A stretch of DNA of 64,000 bases from Immersiella caudata (lineage: Eukaryota; Ascomycota; Sordariomycetes; Sordariales; Lasiosphaeriaceae). Where the stretch lies: assembly GCA_030512335.1 (NCBI GenBank), contig JAULSU010000001.1, positions 5,456,001 through 5,520,000 on the forward strand, written 5' to 3'. Under the pieces are notes generated by a model, which worked only from the letters and a program-made list of their open reading frames with translations, had not been told where the DNA came from and made no database searches. The translations under genes and the position numbers were made by a program. Positions 56,311 through 64,000 of the stretch are shown one piece after another (within the stretch, counting starts at the first letter, position 1; each line of letters opens with the position of its first letter).

Positions 56311-58907
56311 ATGGTCTCTAGGTTCTTCCGTCGGCGTCACAACCATGGAGAGGAGGCGGGCGAAGGCGACAATGGGTCGCTGGAGGGGGGGTTGGAATCG
56401 CTGAATTCGGTGAAGCACTTTGAGAAGATGCATCGCTTCGACCCAAACCTACCATTGGACGAGCTGGATGAGGTTGACATCGCCCTGAACGACTCCAACA
56501 TCGAGCGAAGCCCCGAGATCGATCGTATTCTGGCCGAGGATGATTCGCCATATCCAGAAGTGAGCAATTGCTTCCTTATTTACTTTGCTTGGATGCGCCG
56601 TGTTTGATGGGGAGGACAAGGTGGAGCGTGGAGAACTTGCTCTAACACGGCTTCAGGTTCGAGCCTCGGTGCGGAATTTCGACGTGGACATGCCGGCGAA
56701 CACGATCCGAGCCTGGGTAATTGGAATGTTGTTGTGCACCATCGGTTCGGCAGTCAACATGTTATTATCACTCAGAAACCCGAGCGTCATCATCACCACC
56801 TTCGTCGTCCAGCTCATTGCCTACCCCATAGGGCTGCTCTGGGACCTCATCTTCCCCGACCGCGAGTTCAACGTTTTCGGCTGGAAGTTCAACCTCAAGC
56901 CAGGCCCATTCAACTTCAAGGAGCATGTCGTCATTGTGGTCATGTCCAACGTAGGCCCAAATTGTGCCCCTTTGCAGGAGTGAAACCGCTGACCCTTTCT
57001 TAGGCCGCCTATGGTGGTGGTGCTCTCTATGCGACAGATGTCATCATCGCACAAAAGATGTGGTATAAGCAGGATTTCGGGTGGGTTTGGCAGCTTTTGT
57101 TCGGTATCACGACCCTTTGCACCGGCTACGGACTCGCTGGTCTGGCAAGGAGGTTCTTGGTTTGGCCAGCTGCTATGATCTGGCCCACCAACCTGGTGAA
57201 CGCCACCCTCTTTTACACCCTTCACGATCATTCGCCCTCCGATCCGAGGCGGACCAACGGGTGGAAAATTGGCCGCTACAGGTGGTTCCTCATTGTATTT
57301 GCGGCGTCGTTCTGCTGGTACTGGTTCCCTGGTTACATCTTCCAGGGTCTTTCGTGGTTCTGCTGGCTCACCTGGATCTACCCGGACAACGTCGTGGTTA
57401 ACCAACTTTTCGGTGGCTATACGGGCTACGGCCTTTTGCCCATGAGTTTGGTAAGTATCGACGTGTGGGCTTTTTTGGTTGTGCGGTTGACTGATTCTTG
57501 CAGGATTGGAGTATTATCTCAGGCTATCTCGGATCTCCACTCATCCCCCCTTTCCACGCCATTGCCAATACATTGGGAGGTATCACGATCTTTTTCGTCA
57601 TCATCTCCATCGGCCTCCACTACAGCGGTGTCTGGTACGCGGACTTCCTTCCCGTCCAAGCACAGCACGCCTACGACAACACGGGCAACATCTACGATGT
57701 GACCATGATTCTGGACGAGAACATGCATTTTGACGAGAAAGCATACCACGCATACTCCCCGCTCTACCTGCCTACGCAATTTGCGCTCGCCTATGGGCTT
57801 GCTTTTGCCGCGGTCGCAGCTGTCATCACGCACGTTCTGCTTTACCACGGCCGGGAAATCAAGACGCAGTGGAAATTGGCTCGCCAGCAGGAAGACGACG
57901 TCCATATGCGGCTCATGAAGAAGTACAAGGACGCCGAGGATTGGTGGTACATCGTCTTGTTTGTTGTCATGGTTGGCCTCTCCTTCGCCGTGGTTTGCGG
58001 ATGGGACACACACTTTCCGTGGTGGGCTTACATCATCTGCATGATCCTCCCGATTGTCTGGACGATCCCCGTTGGCATTGTGCAGGCCATCACCAACACT
58101 CAGCTTGGCCTGAATGTCCTCACGGAATTTATTGTCGGCTACATGGTGCCGGGCCGCCCCCTCGCCATGATGATGTTCAAGAACTACGGCTATCTGTGCA
58201 TGTCGCAGGCGCTGTACTTTGTTCAGGATCTCAAGCTCGGCCACTACATGAAGGTTCCCCCACGGGTGATGTTCTGGTCTCAGCTGGTCGCATCGCTCTG
58301 GTCCGCGGTCGTACAGATCGCTGTGATGAACTGGGCTTTGGCCAACATCCCCAATGTCTGCGAGGCTGACCAGGTTCATCAATGGAACTGCCCCAGCGCC
58401 AGGGTGTTTTTCACCGCTTCCGTGATCTGGGGTGCCATCGGCCCGGCCCGCATGTTCTCTGGTGAAGCCCTCTACGCTGGATTGCAATGGTTCTGGCTTG
58501 TCGGGGCTCTTGCGCCCATAATCACCTGGTTCTTCGCACGACGGTACCCTCGTTCCATCTGGCGATACGTCAACATGCCTCTGGTTTTCGGCGGCTCGGG
58601 CATGATGCCTCCGGCTACCGTCATGATTTTCTACTGCTGGGGTATCGTCGGCACTGCGTTCAACTTTTTCCTGCGGCGGCGCAAGCTGGGGTGGTGGCTG
58701 CAGTACAACTATGTTACTTCGGCGGCGCTCGACACAGGTCTCATCGTGTCGACCATGGTCATCCTCTTTTCGCTATTTATGTCGAGCACACGGGCGCCGG
58801 ATTGGTTCGGAAACGTCGATATCGTGCTGACGTTGGATATGCTGGGCGCGGCGGTTAAGAAAAGAGTTGGCGAGGGGGAGATTTTTGGGCCTACTTCTTG
58901 GCCATAA
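56311..58907 (+). CDS. OPT-family oligopeptide transporter
   Basis: Four exons (56311-56559, 56657-56950, 57004-57450, 57504-58907) give 797 aa. Introns of 97, 53 and 53 nt all lie in phase 0 with regular ends. The protein imports small peptides (tetra/pentapeptides, in some members glutathione) with protons across the plasma membrane. An acidic cytosolic N-terminus of about 95 residues is followed by roughly fourteen hydrophobic helices. Family marks are TIRAWVIGMLL at helix 1, NPSVIITTFVVQLIAYPIG, KFNLKPGPFNFKEHVVIVVM (KPGPFN and KEH are the OPT hallmark), QLFGGYTGYGLLPMSLDW, NTQLGLNVLTEFIVGYMVPGRP (NTQLGLNV..YM.PG.P) and YCWGIVGTAFNFF near the end. Length and motif order match fungal Opt1/Isp4-type members. 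Substrate preference cannot be told from sequence. It is preceded by a 4-kb gene-free region. Confidence 0.96.
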
Positions 58908-59330
58908 CACCGAAGAAGGTTTTTGCCAGGGCATTGGTTTGAACTTAGCAGGTGTTGGGTGTTGGAATTTGGCTTTTTTTGTTTCACCACATGCTGGCCA
59001 GGAGTTCTGGGGACAAGGGGGGTTTAATACGGTCCGGGAATCGTACCCCTTTTTCAGGTTTGGGTATGGACGGTGTTGGGTATTGCGGCTGCGTCTTTAC
59101 GACGCCCAGGCGCAAAGATTTAGCCCTGGTTGAAGAGTACTGCATCAAGGGTATGTTAGCACACATATATGAGTGCTGGATCTGTCATGATCACGCAAAA
59201 TATATCCCATGTCGACCAACAGGTTGCGGAATGTACAATATACTTGCATATCAGAACACAGGAACAAGCGAAGTTGTTGCATCAGGCGTAGATATCATCG
59301 CTCAGAACCTGAAACATCTTCGGCAACTCT
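58908..59330. other. Convergent 3' spacer between OPT and MoaE genes
   Basis: These 0.4 kb contain the two facing 3' UTRs. I see no gene. Confidence 0.6.
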
Positions 59331-60212
59331 TTACTCCCCTTCTTCCCCCTTCTTGTTCTCATCCACTCTAACCCCCGCCGCCCCATCCCTATTAGCCCTC
59401 CAAACACCCTCTTCCCCTTCAAATTCCTCCCGCTTCCAAACCTCGACCTTTTCTTTACATTCCTCGAGCGCCTCCTCGCCTGCCCTCCACGCGGCCTGTC
59501 GATGAGGTGACGATACGGCAATGATGATGCTTTCTTCCCCGATGGGAACGGTGCCGAGGCGGTGGATCATGGCAATGCCTTTGAGAGCGTGTTTGGCGCA
59601 GATGGTGGTGGCGATGGTGAGCATGGTACGGAGGGCTAAGGGGGGGTAGGAGGTGTATTGGAGTTCCTTGACGGGTTTGGACTGGAAGGTGTCGCGGGTT
59701 GTTCCTGGAGGGGTGTTAGTTTGGAATCTGTGAGAGTGGTTGAAAAGGGTGGAAGGGTGGAAGGGTGGAAAGGGTTCGAAAGAGGGGTTCGAAAGAGGTA
59801 AAGAAAGTTTTTTTGAAGCAGTTTTGGAGGAGTTATAAGTGCTACTAGGGAGGTGTGTTTTGTGAGGACTCCAACGCGGTGTGGAGGCGTAGCCGAGTTG
59901 ATGGTCTGAACGGGTTCAGCGAGGGGTTGGGAAGGGGTTGAAAGCGTGTTTGGACATGGTTCATATAAAAAATTACAAGGAATCCGAACAAGAATCGTCT
60001 CCGCGATGCAAAATGAGAGGAAGGTAGAGCCGGAGAAGTTTCGCGAGTATCCAGCAGTTGAGGAGTGGGGACATACCAGCGAACACAACGATGGCGCCTG
60101 CCTCAGGACTTCGGACACGATCGATGATGTCCTGATAGCTGAGATGCTCTGAAGTGAGGGCCACGTAACAGCCCTCAGCGGTCAAGAAAGCATTTTCGAT
60201 TGTTTTGCTCAT
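59331..60212 (-). CDS. cnxH: Molybdopterin synthase large (catalytic) subunit, MoaE/MOCS2B
   Basis: Two exons (60212-60077 and 59704-59331) give 169 aa, separated by a 372-nt intron with donor GTATGT, branch CTAAC and acceptor CTCCAG. The join restores the family segment GAIVVFAG-TTRDTF. With the small subunit carrying a C-terminal thiocarboxylate, this subunit converts cyclic pyranopterin monophosphate to molybdopterin in the cytosol, step two of molybdenum cofactor synthesis, needed for nitrate reductase and xanthine dehydrogenase. Visible motifs are HRLGTVPIGE, VSSPHRQAAW (dimer and active-site region) and KEKVEVWKREEF, the place of the catalytic Lys residues. The C-terminus is a charged Gly/Glu/Lys tail. 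It is divergent from the RBM5-like gene. The symbol follows the Aspergillus nidulans large-subunit gene. Confidence 0.93.
59747..59797 (+). repeat. Two adjacent tandem repeats inside the MoaE intron
   Basis: GGGTGGAA is repeated three times perfectly (59747-59770), followed after one base by two perfect copies of GGGTTCGAAAGAG (59772-59797). Both lie within the intron, near its 3' end on the coding strand. Confidence 0.9.
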
Positions 60213-60639
60213 GACTGCAGTCGCGGGGTGTAAGGTTGAGAGGAGGGGCGAGTGGAGGGGCGGTTTGGCACTTGGTGAAGACGTTGAGCGTGGAGGTCTG
60301 GTGGTTGAAGAAATGAAATTAGTCTTGAGACCCTGATCTCCTCCAAATCCCCAAGGGACGTATTTATAAATTAACAGTTACTTGTCTTCTGTACCTGGGA
60401 TCACTCAACTCAAGGGGATGAGTGATATTCAGACATGACATAGTGCGAATTGCGTTGACACTGTGTTGCCCTTGCACTTCGTTGCGGGCCCTCAGTCCAG
60501 AGATTCTCTCCTTCACTTCCAGCTGTCGCAACCTCGTCATCAGCCTCAAAACGCTCATGCGCCCAATTTCCCGAGCGCTACCCGGCGCGCAAAAGATGAA
60601 CTGCACCCGAAACCCGGTTATTTACTGAACGGCGCGGAG
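60213..60639. promoter_or_regulatory. Shared divergent promoter region, MoaE and RBM5-like genes
   Basis: Only 427 bp separate the two divergent start codons, so both promoters lie here. A short AT-rich element (60360-60375) sits near the middle. I do not assign a specific TATA box. Confidence 0.55.
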
Positions 60640-63463
60640 ATGTACGAGGGGTACGGCTCCACGTCGTCACGCGACGGCGGCGGATACCGACGCGGTTCCT
60701 CCCCTCGCCGCCACGACGACTCGAGAGATGGCGACTACCGCCGGTCGAGGAAGGGTACCTAAAACCTGATCAGTTTGGAGCCCGCGGCACCTGGCACATG
60801 TTTGTGCCGTGTCGCGCGTCTTGTCCGTGTTATTTGTTCGAGCTAGCATGGCTAACTTGCTCTTTGCGTCGCCTCCGCAAAAGATCACTCTTCGCGAAAC
60901 ACCCTAGACTACGACGACCAAGACGGATACGATGATCGAAGTCGCTCCAACTACAGCGACAGGGATAAAGACAGGGATGCGCGCCCGTCTCGCAACGACA
61001 AATACGGCGGCGGTCGGAGTCCGCAGGGAGGCGGCCGGTACTCGGACAGCCGTACAGACGAGTCTCGCTCCCGGCGGTCGTATGGCCCGCCAGGAAAGGC
61101 AATAGTTATTGAGGACGTGCCCGAGGATGCGACTGAGCGCGATGTATGCCTGTAGTCATCTCCTGCTCCTAGACACGTCTATTGATCACCTCCGCAGATT
61201 CTGTACGGTCTCGACTATGTTACTCGGGACAAATACATGTCGTCTGATCAAGTCAAGGTCGCTCGGCTCCGTCATGACCACAACGGTATGCCATCTGCAT
61301 TGGCACTGGCTTCTGGTTTTCGGCCGCTGATGTTTTTTCAGGTCGTCGTATCGCCTTCGTCGAGTTCCATCGTCGCTCTGACGCTGAGTATTTCATGGAA
61401 CGACACTACCCCGAAATTTCCTTTCCATTAGAGCACAGCCGCGGTATAGACTCGGAACCTATTGTTTTTGGTATCAACTTCAACCGCAGCCACGATGAGG
61501 AGCCGTCCAGGGAATCGAAAAGGGACGACGAGGACTGGGATTGCTCGAGGGTAAGAGTGCTGTCGAACTTGCATGGGACCCATCTGATCAAGAACCAGTG
61601 CGGTGCGGTCAATTTTCCCCATCGGGCAGTTTGCTACAAATGCAAGCTGGAGCGTCCCGGTATGTTTCATGTGATAATTACGTGAGTATTGACTGACGTG
61701 GAGCAGAGGACGATGGTTACGGCGGAGATTACGCTTCCTCCGGGCCCTTCTTGACAGGGGAGACGGACGAAGACCCTCAGCAGATGCCGTCTCAGTATCT
61801 CGTTGTCCGAGACCTCGAGGGCTCTGTGTCTGAGCAGGTCTTGGCCAACGGCGTGATGAAACTGTTTCTTGACACCAGCTCTGAGCGAAGAGACACATCC
61901 GGTTCCACAAACAAACTCAAGTCAACAGCCCCGACCAGCGGCACAGCCGGGCTCGGCGCAAAGCCAGGGTCCCTTCGACGTGTCTTCTTGATGCGCGACA
62001 GGAGAACCAACGAATCTTGGAGGTATGGGTTCGCAGAGTTTGCAACCGTCGAGGACGCCATGGGCGCGGCCGCAAAGTTTCGCGCTTCGAGCCGGTTCAC
62101 CATCGCCTCGAAGCCAGTCTTCGTTGCTTTCATCCATACCGGTGTTTTTGTCCCTGTATTCGATACTGAATCTGGTGCCAACCCGAAATTCTCGTTCACC
62201 CCTATATACAATCCCGCGCTTCGACTGAAGTACTGGGATGAACGCGCTTACCCAAGCCTTCATGTTGTGTCGACAGACCCTGCATCGGCTGCCCCAAGCC
62301 CCGAGAAGCCGGGCGCTACCGACGAGGTCAGCAAGGCAGCGTCCAAGGGCGCCACAGGGCCAAAGAGGCCCAAGAAGGACAAGGAGCCTGTGACAGGCCC
62401 GAAAGCGATAGCTATGATGCCCCAGATGCAAATGTGGGCGAAAAAGTCGGCGGAGCTGCATGGCGTCAAGAAAGGAGCGGATGCCGACAGGCAACCTGCA
62501 GGGGATAGCGTAGAGTCGCCGGGCCCGGCTGTTGTCCAGCGCGAGGAGGTTGAGGAGCTACAGCCAGATGGGCCGCTCAACCCTTACTGGACCGACGACT
62601 ACGTTTCCTATGCCGATTGGGATCGCGTAGCGTGCCTCGTTTGCGACTGGGAGGTCCCAGCGCAACAGGTAATGGATGATCGCGGATATTCCCAATATCG
62701 ACGCGAAGACATCCTCGTTGACCATGAGGTCAGGGTTCACGACCACTACAAAGACGCCGAGACCAAGGAGAAAGCGGCGGCGAGGCTTGCAGAGCTGAAA
62801 AGGGAGCCGCGGACCATCACCCGCCGGGCCCCAAGGCTGAGGTCTACGATACCACCTGTCTACGTCTCGTACGCCGATTTTGATGCACTCCGATGCCACC
62901 TCTGCAAGCGGAACTTCAAACATGTACAGACGATCTGGCGGCACGAGCAGGAGAGCGAGCTCCACAAGCGCATGCTCGCGGACCCGAAAAATAAGGAGCG
63001 CGCAGCAGCAGAGCTCAAGGAAAAGGGCAAGACGCCCCGTACCATGGTTCCCGACAGCAAGACCACACAACAGCAGAACCAGTACCGTGACCGAGCCAGG
63101 GAGCGGCGACAGGCGTTCAACCAGCCGAAGCAACCCTCGAAGGCTGGCGCATCGGGTGAGAAGCGCAAGGAGCCCGTTGCCGCTGAGGCTGAGGAGACGC
63201 CCGCCAAGAAGTCCAAGGGCGCCGGCATGCTCGCCAAGATGGGCTGGACGGCGGGTGTGGGACTCGGAGCCGAGGGTACGGGCCGGACGGAAGCCATCGC
63301 CACCGAAGCGTATGCACCAGGTGTTGGTCTCGGCGCGGAAGGCGGTAAGCTTGGAGACGCCACCGAGGAAGCGGCGCGCAGGACGCGAAACAACCCGTCT
63401 GACTTTGTCGAGAAGACGCGAGATCGGGCACGCGAGAGATACGAAAGGCTGGAGAAGCCCTGA
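60640..63463 (+). CDS. RBM5/RBM10-like splicing factor: RRM, RanBP2 finger, second RRM, zinc fingers, G-patch
   Basis: Six exons (60640-60754, 60884-61143, 61198-61285, 61342-61550, 61599-61659, 61707-63463) give 829 aa. An Arg/Ser/Asp/Tyr-rich N-terminus is followed by an RRM (about 120-200) with AIVIEDVPEDATERDILYGL and RRIAFVEFHRRSDAE. A RanBP2-type zinc finger (about 224-245) reads DWDCSRCGAVNF then CYKCKLERP. A second RRM-like domain (about 265-365) has YLVVRDL and RYGFAEFATVEDAMGAA. After a Lys/Pro-rich linker come a Cys-His segment (CLVCDWEV..DHEVRVHDH), a C2H2 finger (CHLCKRNFKHVQTIWRHEQESELH) and a G-patch (MLAKMGWTAGVGLGAEGTG). This order is that of RBM5/RBM10, nuclear RNA-binding proteins of the early spliceosome that set exon choice; the OCRE domain is not obvious. 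Intron 4 (48 nt) splits the zinc finger between its first two Cys and has no in-frame stop. Confidence 0.92.
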
Positions 63464-64000
63464 TGTGTTTGCTTACATGTTTTGTGTCCTGTGGTGTGTG
63501 GTGGTAAGTGGCGGGCGGCATGTCGGAGCGTGTGTGCGTGCGGTAGACGGAAAGGCAATATACCCCCTCTTGATTTGACTGGTACGGGGACTGACAATGC
63601 TTGGTTCCCGCATGTTCACTGCATCCGTTTTCTGTAACTTGTGTGTTACCCTCCTGCGTGACTGTGCTAACCTGGGCAGCGATGCTCCCCGGGTCCCCTC
63701 GTTCGTCACCTTATCGCGCAACATTGCGAGATGGATGGTAGACAGCTAGTCTTGATCACTGGGGATTGACTACAGCAGAAACCCTTCTCAAACGAAGGGA
63801 AGAACAGATAAAAAACAACAACAAGCGAGTTTGCATCACATCACGGGGATCTTCCCCGTGCCTTTGTACCCGGTACACACGCACTGTACTCGCTCTCGCC
63901 TCTCACTGGCGGTGTCTTGGGCTTGTGGCTGGTGAGAGGGCTTGCAAAGCTTGCCTTGTTTTTATTTTTTATTTTTTTCGCTGCGTCTTGCCGAGGGTAA
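63464..64000. other. 3' flank of the RBM5-like gene to the window edge
   Basis: This contains the 3' UTR and unassigned DNA. I see no gene; a T-rich stretch lies at 63957-63978. Confidence 0.6.

Noticed and set aside
57519..58487. 322-codon minus-strand frame
   Set aside because: It lies wholly antisense to the last exon of the OPT transporter, has no recognisable domain, and arises from the codon bias of the sense gene.
1..64000. CRISPR arrays, prophage, insertion sequences, dispersed 5S rRNA, intact retroelements
   Set aside because: Both strands were read for spaced direct repeats, terminal repeats, transposase or reverse-transcriptase motifs and the conserved 5S core; none was seen.

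Overview
This window comes from a filamentous ascomycete. The gene families, the short introns (mostly 47-130 nt with CTRAC-like branch sites) and the C2H2 regulator's sequence point to Sordariomycetes; I cannot place it more finely. Sixteen genes are supportable: fourteen protein genes and two intron-containing tRNA genes. The sequence shows no bacterial operon, prophage, CRISPR array or intact transposon. Spacing is uneven. The right half is ordinary gene-dense fungal DNA. The left third holds two very large gaps, 10.7 kb and 6.0 kb, on either side of one small transcription-factor gene.

Left part (1-25 kb): the 3' end of a NIMA-type mitotic kinase enters from the left edge. A 10.7-kb gene-free stretch follows, then a three-exon C2H2 zinc-finger gene resembling the Neurospora CSP-1 / Aspergillus RfeC repressor group. 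After another 6 kb come a split tRNA-Gln(CTG) with several degenerate positions and, convergent with it, an eight-exon secreted SGNH/CE2-like esterase that includes a 13-nt microexon. A BLOC-1 subunit gene (CNL1 type) ends this part.

Middle (26-42.7 kb): a Spp1-like PHD protein of the Set1/COMPASS histone methyltransferase (minus strand) is divergent from the mitochondrial copper chaperone SCO1 (plus). These are followed by a choline/ethanolamine kinase, a large DUF3433 membrane protein, a Ser/Pro-rich protein of unknown function (minus) and a seven-helix rhodopsin-like/PTH11-related membrane protein (minus).

Right part (42.7-64 kb): a coiled-coil protein with a glycine microsatellite and no upstream ATG, a CECR5-type HAD phosphatase, tRNA-Pro(AGG), an OPT-family oligopeptide transporter after a 4-kb gap, the molybdopterin synthase large subunit (minus), and, divergent from it, an RBM5/RBM10-like splicing factor with RRM, RanBP2 zinc finger, second RRM-like, C2H2 and G-patch modules.

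The genes are mostly unrelated housekeeping functions, so there is no cluster or pathway logic. The observations most worth a second look are: a 48-nt stop-free intron that splits the RanBP2 zinc knuckle of the splicing factor; the long GATC-rich region upstream of the CSP-1-like gene; the ATG-less open 5' extension of the coiled-coil gene; the 13-nt microexon; and the degenerate split tRNA-Gln. All exon boundaries were worked out by eye from splice signals, reading phase and family resemblance.
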